A stretch of DNA of 64,000 bases from Rhizobium sp. Lineage in GTDB: Bacteria; Pseudomonadota; Alphaproteobacteria; Rhizobiales; Rhizobiaceae. Made by a program: the position numbers and the translations under genes. Positions 52,902-62,570 of this stretch are shown in pieces. Numbering within the stretch: position 1 is the stretch's first letter; each line of letters begins with the position of its first letter. The notes beneath the pieces were generated by a model, which did not search any database, was not told the origin of the DNA, and worked only from the letters and a program-made list of their open reading frames with translations. The stretch spans positions 1-64,000 of the forward strand of contig JAHHDR010000042.1 of assembly GCA_019739215.1 (NCBI GenBank), given 5' to 3'.

Positions 52902-54896
52902 TTGCGGCACAGTAGAGGGGCGCATTTCAGCCAAAGCCGGTATCACAGGCGCCGTGCCCAAGATCAAGAATCGTGCTGGCGGGTCGCGGGCGATCAGCCC
53001 GAAACATGGCCCTATTTACGGAATTTCAAATTGGACGCACCACTTTCCTCCATTCTCCGCCCGGGTCCCGCGGCCCCGAGCAACGAACCGACCCGGCGCG
53101 AACCGCCGGTCGAAGGCGGTGACGACAATGCCCGTCCGATCGACAACCAAGGCGAGCGGACAGTGAACCGCACCCTGACCGATCCCGATGCAGCAGCGCG
53201 CCAGGCGCTCGAAGCCGCCCCCGCACAACGGACCGCGGACACCCGGACCACCCTGCAGCCGCCGGTCTTCCACCCGGTCGGATTTCAGCCGCGCGACGAG
53301 GCTCCGGTGGCAATTCTTCCCGCCGAAGGACGGATCACCGCAACCTACCAGCCGCAAGCGGCCCAGCCGCTGCTGCAGCAGGCGCAGGCGACTGCCAGCG
53401 CCCGGCCACAAACCGCCGCCGACGATATGCTCGCGGGCCTCGAGGAGGCCGCGTTGCGCGACATAGGCGAGGACGTGACCCGGCCCTCGCCGACATCCGA
53501 CGATGGAGCGGCGGCGAAGGAAAGACGCCAGGCACGGCAGAACAGGAAGCAGAAGGACGAAGACGCCGAGCCGGGCGAGAGCCGCCAACTGACCAAGACC
53601 GAACGGCAGGAGCGGCGTGCCGACAGGCTGAAGCGGCAGGAAACCAAGGGCAAGGCCAATGGCCCCTCGTTGCCTGCTACGACAACGGGCCGGGCGCTCG
53701 ACGAAAATCCCTCCAAGGCGGCGCGCAAGCGCGACAAGGGCGCCAAGACCAGCACGGCCGCGCCGCGTGAATGGGGCATTCCGTGGACCGCGATCTCTTT
53801 CCTCATCATGGTGCTGATCCCGGCGGCGATCACGACGTTCTATTATGTCTTCATCGCCAGCCCGCAGTACCAGGTCGAGACCCAGTTCGCCGTTCGCGGA
53901 TCGAGCCAGTCGTCCATGGCGACAATGGGCCTGGGCATTCTCGGCGGCACCACGACGCAGACCGGTGACTCCTACATCGTGACCAGCTACGTTGAATCGC
54001 TGCAGTTGATCCGTGACGTCCAGCAGGAACTCGGCATCGACCTCCGGCAGTTCTACACCCGTGATCATATCGACTGGATGTATCGGATCGAGCCGGACAT
54101 GCCGCTCGAGAAATTCACCGAATACTGGCGCGGCATGACCGACGTCAGTTTCAACGCCACGACCGGCAACACGACGCTCTACATCTACGCCTTCACCGCC
54201 GAGGACTCCAAGGCCATTGCCGACGCCGTGCTTACGGTCTCGGAAAAGCTGGTCAACCAGCTCTCCGAAGCGAACCGCCAGCAGGTGATGCAGGTTGCCT
54301 CCAAGCAGGTCGACCGCGCCGAAGAGCGGCTTCGCAAGGTGCAGGCCGAGATCCGCAGGCTGCGGGTCGAGGAGAAGATCACCGACCCCGCCACGCTGAT
54401 CCAGTTGCAGAACAATGTCACCAGCGGGCTGCAAAGCCAGCTCGCGACGCTGAAAACGCGGCTAAGCGCGCTTCTCAAGTCGGTGAGCCCGGAGGCGCCC
54501 CAGGCCAAGGCGCTGCAGAAGCAGATCGACGCGATGCAGACGCAAATCACCGAGCACGAGGCGCAACTCGGCAATGCCACCACCGACGGAAAGCCCAGTC
54601 TGTCGGACGAGGAGCGGGCGAACCTCGCCGAAGTGCTCAACAAGTTCGAGGAACTGACGATCGAGCAGAATTTCGGGACGCAGGCCTATACGACGGCACT
54701 CGCCGCCTTTGAAACGGCTATCGTCGAGGCGCAGCGGCAGGAGCGCTACTTCGCCACCTTCGTCGCACCGACCCGGCCCGAAATCGCGCTCTATCCGATG
54801 CGCTATCTCGACAGCTTCATCGCCTTCCTGGTGCTGATGGCGGTTTGGATGGCGACGCAGTTCCTCTATCGATCCTTCCGCGACCACGCGATCTGA
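52902..54896 (+). CDS. kpsE: Capsule export inner-membrane protein (KpsE/BexC/CtrB-like); true start probably downstream of 52902
   Basis: TM + YYVFIASPQYQVETQFAVRGSSQSS...SYIVTSYVESLQLIRDVQ...coiled coil...C-terminal VAPTRPEIALYPMRYLDSFIAFLVLMAVW. Confidence 0.85.
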   Translation: MRHSRGAHFSQSRYHRRRAQDQESCWRVAGDQPETWPYLRNFKLDAPLSSILRPGPAAPSNEPTRREPPVEGGDDNARPIDNQGERTVNRTLTDPDAAARQALEAAPAQRTADTRTTLQPPVFHPVGFQPRDEAPVAILPAEGRITATYQPQAAQPLLQQAQATASARPQTAADDMLAGLEEAALRDIGEDVTRPSPTSDDGAAAKERRQARQNRKQKDEDAEPGESRQLTKTERQERRADRLKRQETKGKANGPSLPATTTGRALDENPSKAARKRDKGAKTSTAAPREWGIPWTAISFLIMVLIPAAITTFYYVFIASPQYQVETQFAVRGSSQSSMATMGLGILGGTTTQTGDSYIVTSYVESLQLIRDVQQELGIDLRQFYTRDHIDWMYRIEPDMPLEKFTEYWRGMTDVSFNATTGNTTLYIYAFTAEDSKAIADAVLTVSEKLVNQLSEANRQQVMQVASKQVDRAEERLRKVQAEIRRLRVEEKITDPATLIQLQNNVTSGLQSQLATLKTRLSALLKSVSPEAPQAKALQKQIDAMQTQITEHEAQLGNATTDGKPSLSDEERANLAEVLNKFEELTIEQNFGTQAYTTALAAFETAIVEAQRQERYFATFVAPTRPEIALYPMRYLDSFIAFLVLMAVWMATQFLYRSFRDHAI

Positions 54897-54910
54897 TCGA
54901 CAGGCAGACC

Positions 54911-55750
54911 ATGGCCAACACACAGACGATGAGCGCGGGCGAAACGATATGGCGCGGCGCCGTGATGAACGGCCGCGTGCTCGTGGCGCTGATCTTCCGC
55001 GAGGCGGCGCTGCGCTTCGGTGCGAGCCCCTATGCCTATGTCTGGACGCTGGTGGAGCCGACGTTGCTGGTCGGCATCATGCTGATCCTGCGCGTCTATG
55101 TGAAACATTACAGCCCGGCCTTCGGCGACAGTTCGACGCTGTTCCTGCTGACCGGACTGATCGCATTCCGGCTCGCCCGCAACACGATCAACAAGTCGGG
55201 CAAGGCAATCCAGAGCAACAGTTCCCTGTTCGGCTTCGGGGCCGTCAAGCCGCCCGACGTGGTGATCGCGCGCGTGATCGTCGAGTTCACCATCTGGATG
55301 ATCGTGCTGACGATCTTCTTCACCGCGGTGGCGCGCATCCTGCAGATCGACGTGATCACCAAGTTCCAGGACTTCGTGCTCGCGCTGTGCTCGATCTTCT
55401 ATTTCTGCGTCTCGATGGCGATGTTCAATGCGACGGTCGGCGCGCTGGTCTCGATCTACCGGACGCTGTGGAAGATCGCGACACTGCCGCTGCTGTTCGC
55501 ATCCGGCGTGCTCTACATGCCGTCCTCGATGCCGCCGGAAGTGCAGGCGGTGATCACATGGAACCCGTTCCTGCATTGCGTGGAAGCGCTGCGTTCGACA
55601 TCCTATCTCGACTACATGTCGCTTTACGACCCCATATACCTGCACAGTTTCGCGACGGTGGTGCTGCTGTTCTCGCTGATCGTGGAACGCCTGTTCCGCA
55701 AGGAAATCATCCGCGCCAAGGCCGACGACGACGACGGTGAGGAAATATGA
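54911..55750 (+). CDS. kpsM: Polysaccharide ABC transporter permease (KpsM-like)
   Basis: LVALIFREAALRFGASPYAYVWTLVEPTLLVGIMLILR...six TM helices. Confidence 0.88.
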   Translation: MANTQTMSAGETIWRGAVMNGRVLVALIFREAALRFGASPYAYVWTLVEPTLLVGIMLILRVYVKHYSPAFGDSSTLFLLTGLIAFRLARNTINKSGKAIQSNSSLFGFGAVKPPDVVIARVIVEFTIWMIVLTIFFTAVARILQIDVITKFQDFVLALCSIFYFCVSMAMFNATVGALVSIYRTLWKIATLPLLFASGVLYMPSSMPPEVQAVITWNPFLHCVEALRSTSYLDYMSLYDPIYLHSFATVVLLFSLIVERLFRKEIIRAKADDDDGEEI

Positions 55751-56421
55751 TCCGCTTCGTCAATGCCGGCAAGGCATTCAGGGCGCGCCGGAACAAGAAG
55801 GAACTGGTCTGGCCTATCAGGCATTTCACGGCGACGATCCTGCCGGGAGAGAGCACCGCGATCCTGGCGACCGAGGGCGCCGGAAAGACCACGCTGATCG
55901 ACCTGGTGGCCGGAACCGAGAACCCGACCGAAGGCGAGATCATTCGCACGGGCCACATTTCCTGGCCCGCCAGCTTTCGCGGCATGATCAACCCGCGAAT
56001 GACGGCGCGGCAGAACCTGCGGTTTCTCTGCGACACCTACGGGCATGATTTCGGTGCCGCGCACGACTTCGTGCAGGACTTCGCCGAACTCGGCCGCTAC
56101 ATGGACCTGCTCGTCAAGCAATGCAGCAACGAGCAACGCCACCGGCTGGCGATCGCCGTGCTGTTCGCGATGAATTTCGAGTTCATCCTGGTCGATGACA
56201 CGTTCGAGGCAGGCGATGCGGCGTTCCGTCGCAAGGTCGCCCAGTTCATCGAGGACAACAGCGCGCATCTCACCTTCTTCATGGCCACCAGCAGCGCGCG
56301 GCTCGCCGAACGCTACTGCAAACACGCCGGCATCCTCACGGAGGGGACGGTGACCTTCTATGACTCCATGGAAGAGGCGGTGGCCACGTTCCGGCGGATG
56401 AAGACCGAAGAGGACTATTGA
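55747..56421 (+). CDS. kpsT: Polysaccharide ABC transporter ATP-binding protein (KpsT-like, atypical motifs)
   Basis: ILATEGAGKTTLIDLVAGTENPTEGEI, QCSNEQRHRLAIAVLFAMNFEFILVDDTFEAGD; ATGA-overlap with permease. Confidence 0.86.
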   Translation: MIRFVNAGKAFRARRNKKELVWPIRHFTATILPGESTAILATEGAGKTTLIDLVAGTENPTEGEIIRTGHISWPASFRGMINPRMTARQNLRFLCDTYGHDFGAAHDFVQDFAELGRYMDLLVKQCSNEQRHRLAIAVLFAMNFEFILVDDTFEAGDAAFRRKVAQFIEDNSAHLTFFMATSSARLAERYCKHAGILTEGTVTFYDSMEEAVATFRRMKTEEDY

Positions 56422-56552
56422 CGCGCTGGCCCAACCCCAAGATTTCCCGAGGGATTTTGTCATCGCGCAATCCCGAACCGTGGCCGAACTTTTTCTTTCA
56501 AGCCGCTTGTGGAATTCAAAAGCGTGGTCTATAGAACGCCCCGTTCGGCAAT

Positions 56553-56629
56553 CGGAGTGTAGCGCAGCCTGGTAGCGCACCTCGTTCGGGACGAGGGGGT
56601 CGCAAGTTCGAATCTTGCCACTCCGACCA
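56553..56629 (+). tRNA. tRNA-Pro(CGG), CCA encoded
   Basis: CGGAGTG...CACTCCG acceptor pairing, anticodon loop TTCGGGA, GGTTCGAATC-like T arm (AGTTCGAATCT), 3' ACCA. Confidence 0.95.
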
Positions 56630-57083
56630 GCCGCATCCGGTCGACAGACTGGAATGACGCCCCCTCAATTTCTTATCCAGAAAAACCAGCTTCCGGCTTC
56701 AGCCAGCGGACAGGTTCAACGGTGGCATTGACGCCGCTTCTGGCTGTCGCACCTCTACCGCGTCGGGTCACATACACCGCTTCCGGCAACATCCTACGCT
56801 GCGACGTTGGCCTTCGCCGTGCGATTCGTACGCGCTTCAAAGATGAACGAAGCCTTATCCGGCCGACCCATGTCACCGGATAACGCCCGCGAGCGTAGTA
56901 TTCACTTCGCGGCGCAATCGCAATTCGTGGATTTGCACAGGTTGATCCAATGAAATTTCGGATTTTGCTGTCGGACACCTATCGGAATCTGTCTTTGGTC
57001 AATAACGATATATGCGGACGAAGTAAGTCACGCAGGGAGGCGTCGGCTCATGGCAAAAAACTCGGATTCTCGACAATAATGGT

Positions 57084-58325
57084 GTGAATATCCTCGACGT
57101 AATCGCGGATGTTGTCGGCTGGTTTCCATTCGGATTTTCAGTGCCGGTTCGCCAGGACAAAAATACGCTGATATACCAGCTGGAAGGCGGATATACTGCC
57201 AAGGTCCAGGGTGATTTCAATGCGGCCGGCACAAAGGGCGACATCGACAAGATGACGATCCTGTCCTTCGGAGCGCCGGTTCTGGCGATGACCAATCTCG
57301 ACAGCAATCTCAAGTCGCTCGACAAGATGAACGAGTCTGCCGCGGTGCTTTTCATTACCAACCTTCTGTCGAAGGGCGCCGTTTTCTACGGCGGCAAGGG
57401 CGACGATTTCGCGTTCTCGGCGGAAGGGGGCGGCAGGTTCTACGGCATGGCCGGAAACGATTATTTCCTGGCGACCGGGAAGGCCTACTACAAGGGCGGC
57501 GCCGATAACGATACTGTCGATTACGACTTCTACACAAAGGACATCAGGGCCTCCCTTCTCGATTCGTCGAAGAATTCCGGAGAGGCCAAAGGGGATGTCT
57601 ACGTCTCGATCGAGAACCTGATCGGGGGCAAGGGCAACGACTATCTGTTCGGAAACAACGCCGCCAACACTCTTGCGGGTGGCGATGGCGTGGATATCCT
57701 GGTCGGCGGCAAAGGTGCAGACGTTCTGGTGGGTGGAGCCGGAGAGGATTGGGCCTCTTACGAAAATGCTGCCAAGAGCGGCGGCATCGGGGTCGTCGCG
57801 TCCCTTTCGGATCCGACGGGGAACAAAGGTGACGCCGCCGGGGATACCTATGACGGTATCGAGCGCCTGCTCGGTTCGGCGTTCGACGACACGCTGGTCG
57901 GCGACATGAACGACAATATTCTCTCCGGCGACGGCGGCGACGACATCCTGCAGGGATCCGGCGGCACCGACACCCTGTATGGCGACAGCATCTTCGGCGG
58001 CGCCAACGGTTCCGACACGTTCGTCTTCGTCGGGCTCGGCCTGGGCGCCGACATCATCGCGGACTACGACAGCAAGGACGTAATCCTGATCTCGCGCTAC
58101 GGGTTCGGGCTTTCCGATGACTATGTGCTCACGCTCGGAGAAACCTTCATCGTCGGTGCCGGCGCAACCGCCCAGACCGAGCACTGGACATTCCTGTTCG
58201 ACACTGACGACAAGTCGCTCTATTTTGACGAGGACGGCAACGGATCGGGAGCGGCACAGCTCATTGCGACAATCGAGTTCGACAATCAGACAACGTTGAA
58301 TGTCGACGACTTCACATTTGCCTGA
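57084..58325 (+). CDS. RTX calcium-binding protein (possible true start ATG 57050 after correcting a poly-A)
   Basis: IGGKGNDYLFGNNAANTLAGGDGVDILVGGKGADVLVGGAGEDWASYENA...SGDGGDDILQGSGGTDTLYGD. Confidence 0.9.
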   Translation: MNILDVIADVVGWFPFGFSVPVRQDKNTLIYQLEGGYTAKVQGDFNAAGTKGDIDKMTILSFGAPVLAMTNLDSNLKSLDKMNESAAVLFITNLLSKGAVFYGGKGDDFAFSAEGGGRFYGMAGNDYFLATGKAYYKGGADNDTVDYDFYTKDIRASLLDSSKNSGEAKGDVYVSIENLIGGKGNDYLFGNNAANTLAGGDGVDILVGGKGADVLVGGAGEDWASYENAAKSGGIGVVASLSDPTGNKGDAAGDTYDGIERLLGSAFDDTLVGDMNDNILSGDGGDDILQGSGGTDTLYGDSIFGGANGSDTFVFVGLGLGADIIADYDSKDVILISRYGFGLSDDYVLTLGETFIVGAGATAQTEHWTFLFDTDDKSLYFDEDGNGSGAAQLIATIEFDNQTTLNVDDFTFA

Positions 58326-58335
58326 CGAAGCCGAT

Positions 58336-58366
58336 CATCCCCGACGCGCCTCGGCGCCCGGGGATG
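58336..58366. terminator. Hairpin between convergent genes
   Basis: CATCCCCG ... CGGGGATG between RTX stop (58325) and DUF3307 stop (58370). Confidence 0.55.
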
Positions 58367-58369
58367 GCT

Positions 58370-58753
58370 TCACCCTGCCAGCGCGCGCATCGCGATATAG
58401 ATCATCGCGGAATAGGTCAGGTGGTGGGCGAGTTGGTCGGCGCCATGCATGGCCCAGAAGCGGGCCGAGCTTGGCGACAGGGGCCGGGTGCGCGCCTGCA
58501 CTGCCTTCAGGTGATCGACGGTGAAGTGGATGACGAACTCGGCTGCGATCAGGATGGCCACCAGGCCGCCCGACAGGCCGACATAGATCAGGCCCGGTGC
58601 CGTGCCGGCGACATGGATGCCGGCATGCACATAGCCGCCGGGCCGGTCGAAATGACCCTTGCCGGCGATGATCCACGGATTCTGCAGCAGATAGTCGGCC
58701 GCGAAATGCTTGATTTGCAGCCATACCAGCAAGCCGATGAGGAGACCGTCCAT
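58370..58753 (-). CDS. DUF3307 family membrane protein
   Basis: LLVWLQIKHFAADYLLQNPWIIAGKGHF...GGYVHAGIHVAGT...FVIHFTVDHLK. Confidence 0.85.
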   Translation of the reverse strand: MDGLLIGLLVWLQIKHFAADYLLQNPWIIAGKGHFDRPGGYVHAGIHVAGTAPGLIYVGLSGGLVAILIAAEFVIHFTVDHLKAVQARTRPLSPSSARFWAMHGADQLAHHLTYSAMIYIAMRALAG

Positions 58754-58991
58754 GATGGCCCTTTGTTCAATGCGATCGCGGCAATATGGAACGCGGTGCG
58801 CCGGGCCGCAAGCCCATGAAGGGCCGCATAGGGGATGAAGCAGGCCACCGCGCGCAGGTCGGGACGGGTGAACCGGGGCCCCACGGCAGCGGCGACGGTC
58901 GCAACGGGGCGGCGACACTTGAAATTCCCCGCTTTTCGTCGCAAATAGCGGCTCCGGCGACCAGCCGGCGCACCGAGCCGAAGAAAGCGCA

Positions 58992-59712
58992 ATGATCGTA
59001 TCCCATCAGCACAAGATCATCTTCATCAAGCCCCGCAAGGTGGCCGGCACCTCCTTCGAAATCGCATTGTCGAAATTCTGCTCGGAGGGCGACATCATCT
59101 CGCCGATTTCGCGCAATGACGAGGAGATCCGGCAGCGGGCTGGGCTTCATCGGACCGCGAAATTTCAATTTCGCGCTGGTCGACCTGTTCTCGCGCGACA
59201 AGGAAGCCGAGTTCTTCAAGTGGCCGGTGCCGCCCAAATTCTACAATCATATTCCCGCCAAGCGGGCCCGAACCCGCCTTCCGGGGAAGGTCTGGCGGGA
59301 GTATCGAAAGGTCTCGCTGGTCCGCAATCCGTGGGAGCGCGCGGTTTCGATCTTCTTCTGGAAGAACACGAAGAGAGACCGCAAGCCGAAGATCAAGAAT
59401 TTCACCACCTACTTCAAGGACAAGCCCTACCTGCTTGAAATCAATTATCCCAACTACATGATCGACGGCCAGAACATCGTCGACACCTTCATCCGCTACG
59501 AGCACTTCGAGGAGGATATCCTGAAGTTCGAGGCGGAAGTGCCCGGCATGACCGGCCTTTGGGATACGTTCAAGGACATCAACGCCAAGAGCGAGACCCG
59601 CAACCGCGAGATCACGACCCAACAGATCTTCAAGCGTCATCCCGCGGTGAATGCGCAGATCGAGACGCTCAACAAATGGGAAATCGACAGGTTCGGCTAC
59701 ACGCTCGACTGA
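58992..59712 (+). pseudogene. Sulfotransferase-family protein, one frameshift near 59135-59150
   Basis: HQHKIIFIKPRKVAGTSFEIALSKFCSEGDIISPIS / GLGFIGPRNFNF...YRKVSLVRNPWERAVSIFFWKN. Confidence 0.82.
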
Positions 59713-59752
59713 GCCGAACGACGCCGGCGAGCGTCAGGCCGGTTTGACAGCG

Positions 59753-61134
59753 TCAGGCCGGCTTGAGATCGCCGACCAGCGTCGGTATCAGCTCCGAGAC
59801 GGTGGGATGAATCGGCACGGCCCATTTGAGCAGTTCGTAGTCATTCCTTCCGTTCATGACATCGAGAATGCCGTGAATTGCCTCATCACCCTCGATGCCG
59901 AGGATGGCGGCGCCAAGGATTTCGCGGCTATCGGCATCCGCCACCATGGTCATCAGCCCCTTGGTCTCGTCCCGCTCGACGGCGCGGCCGACGCGGTCCA
60001 TCGGCCGCGCCGAAACCAGTATCCTGCGACCGCTGGCCCTGGCCTCGCGCTCGGTCATGCCGACGCGGCCGAGCGGCGGATCGATATAGAGCGCATAGCC
60101 GGGAATGCGGCTCGACACCCGGCGTTCTGCCCCGTCGAGCAGGTTGGCGGCCAGGATTTCGTAGTCATTGTAGGATGTGTGGGTGAAGGCGCCACGGCCG
60201 TTGCAGTCGCCGAGGGCCCAGATGCCCTTCACATTGGTCCTGAGCTGGTCGTCGACCTCGATATAGCCCTGCGCGTCCGTCCTGATGCCGGCGGCGTCGA
60301 GGCCGAGATCGTCGGTGTTGGGGGTCCGGCCCATCGCCAGCAGCAAGTGGCTGCCGACCACCTCGGGCGCGCCCGACTCGCAATCGACGTTGACCGCGAT
60401 ATCGTCGCCATGACGGGCAAACGAGATGCAGCTCGCGTTGGTGCGGATGGCAATGCCTTCATCCGCGAGGATCTTCCCGATTGCCGTTGAGATCGCCTCG
60501 TCCTCACGCGGCAAGAGATTCGGCTTGCGCTCGACGATGGTGACCTCCGCACCGAAGCGGCGGTACATCTGGGCGAATTCGAGCCCGATATAGGACCCGC
60601 CGACGATGACGAGGTGTCGGGGTATGAAATCGACGTCCGAGGATCGTGGTGCTGGTGAGATAGTGGATGTCGCCGATGCCGGGCAGGTCCGGTCGCGATG
60701 GCCGGCCGCCGACATTGATGAAGATCTCGGGCGCGGTGATGTCCTCGCCGCCCGCCGTCACCACACCGGGCGCGGTGGAAGCGAGCGGCGCTGCGATGGA
60801 TGTGCAGGTTCGGGAAACTAGCCGAGCCAGTCCTCGATGCCCTGGCGGGACTCGTGGACGATCTTCCTGGCGCGAGACCTGACGCGCGGCATGTCCATGC
60901 GTGGCTGGGCGTCGATGACCCACGCCGAAATCATAGGCGCGGAAGGCCATGTGGCCGGCGCGGGCCGAGGCGACGAGGGTCTTGGTGGGCTTGCAGCCGG
61001 CATTGACGCAGGTGCCGCCTAGAAAACTTGCGCTCGACCAGCGCAACCTTCCTGCCCCTCCGCGGCCAGACGCCCCCGCCAGCGGCGGCGCCGGCCTGGG
61101 CCGGCGCCGATGATGATGGCATCATAGCTTTTCA
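59753..61134 (-). pseudogene. FAD-containing pyridine nucleotide-disulfide oxidoreductase (MerA-like), multiple frameshifts in N-terminal half
   Basis: C-part HLVIVGGSYIGLEFAQMYRRFGAEVTIVERKPNLLPREDE... in one frame; N-part MKSYDAIIIGAGPG, GGTCVNAGCKPTKTLVASAR in other frames. Confidence 0.88.
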
Positions 61135-61663
61135 TGCAAGGCTCCATGCGGCGAGCAGGCCGTTCATTGCGGCCGCCGCCGGCACCGCCCACCGCGGGAC
61201 GCAGCGCCCAGACGATCAAGAGGCCGCCGGAGCACGGCGACAGCGTCCTCGATAAGGGCCGCCGGGAGATCCCTGCCGAAGATGCCGGCGAGACGGCCAC
61301 GCACCGCTGCGCCACCATAGGTTGCCGATGACAGCACCGACGACGCCGGCGACCAGGCCGACGGACCAACATTCCGCCGGCGGCACCGAGGCAAGCACCG
61401 GCAAGCCCGCCCATGATGGCCCGCGCGGCGAATTGCGGCGGCCACCTTGCGGCTCGGGGTGTTCGGAAGCTTGTCGTTGACCAGTTCGGCGATGGCGAGA
61501 AGGCTGAAGAATCCACGGCGTCCAGCTGTAGCCCATGAAAGCCAGCGCGCTTTGCGAGAGATCGATCCAGCCGAGCCAGGCCGCCCAACTCACGGCCGCC
61601 GGGGCGGTCATGGGCGCGAAGCCCGGCAACGATGCCGATCAGAAATGCCGTCAGTGCAGACAT
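61134..61663 (-). pseudogene. DUF4126-like membrane protein, multiple frameshifts
   Basis: MSALTAFLIGIVAGLRA / TAPAAVSWAAWLGWIDLSQSALAFMGY in different frames. Confidence 0.6.
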
Positions 61664-61943
61664 GGTGACCCCAATCAAAAGACACGGGCCCCAGCAGGCC
61701 CGGATGACAATGAACGTGCTTCATGTGCCGCACCCCGATGGAGCGGCAGGCAATGCGATCAGGAATTCGGTTGCAACGGCCAGGAAAAATACCGCCGAGT
61801 TGCGGCATCAACATCCAACTCGGCATGATCTTTGTCAATTCTTCTGACGCGCTTTCATGCCGGCCGATGAGGAACCTTCCGCAGAGGGTGACGTTTGGCC
61901 TGCGTCTGAACGATCAAGATGACAACGAACAAGGAGCTTCGAT

Positions 61944-62345
61944 ATGAACAAGACCCTCATCGCGGCCACCTGCGTGGCCCTGACCGCTCTTGCTGCCAAC
62001 GCCCATGCCGATGAAGATGCTGCCATTACGACCGGTGCCGGTGGCGCCGTGACCGGCGCGCTGGTCGGCGGACCGGTCGGCGCGGTTGTCGGCGGCGTGC
62101 TCGGCTACACCGCCGGAGCCCATCTGAACCCGCCGCCGCGCAAGGTCGTCACCTATGTCGAGGAGCAGCAGGCCCCACAATCGACCGTCGTCATCCAGGA
62201 TGAGGTGGTCGTCGGCTCCGACCTGCCCGAAGATGTCGTCGTGGAGACCGTGCCCGACAGCGATGGCTACGCCTACGCCTTCGTCAACGACCAGCGCGTG
62301 ATCGTCGAACCGGACACCCGCCGGGTGGTGCAGATCATCCGTTGA
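61944..62345 (+). CDS. DUF1236-like periplasmic protein with glycine zipper
   Basis: Signal peptide, GAGGAVTGALVGGPVGAVVGGVLGYTAGAH, C-terminal YAYAFVNDQRVIVEPDTRRVVQIIR. Confidence 0.8.
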   Translation: MNKTLIAATCVALTALAANAHADEDAAITTGAGGAVTGALVGGPVGAVVGGVLGYTAGAHLNPPPRKVVTYVEEQQAPQSTVVIQDEVVVGSDLPEDVVVETVPDSDGYAYAFVNDQRVIVEPDTRRVVQIIR

Positions 62346-62353
62346 CCGGACAT

Positions 62354-62381
62354 GGGTGGGCGCGTGACGTCGCGCCCACCC
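62354..62381 (+). terminator. Hairpin terminator downstream of DUF1236-like gene
   Basis: GGGTGGGCGCG-TGACGT-CGCGCCCACCC, 11-bp perfect stem 9 nt after the stop; no T tract. Confidence 0.5.
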
Positions 62382-62570
62382 ACCGGCCCTCGCGACCGCG
62401 ACACGCCTCGGACTGCGTTCAATGACCGCAGCCGGCTCACCAAGAATTGCGACCACCTGCCCGCCTGCGCTATTGATTAATGACAGCAATCAGGGTTAAT
62501 GCCCTCAACAATTGCATCGATCTGGTGTGAGTCCCGGACTCTCTCCGATTGTTCGTTGCAATGCTGTTCA

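Noticed and set aside
56553-56629. Integrated element at the tRNA-Pro
   Set aside because: No integrase gene next to the tRNA and no duplicated tRNA 3' end was noticed within the window; a att-site search was not possible by eye beyond this.
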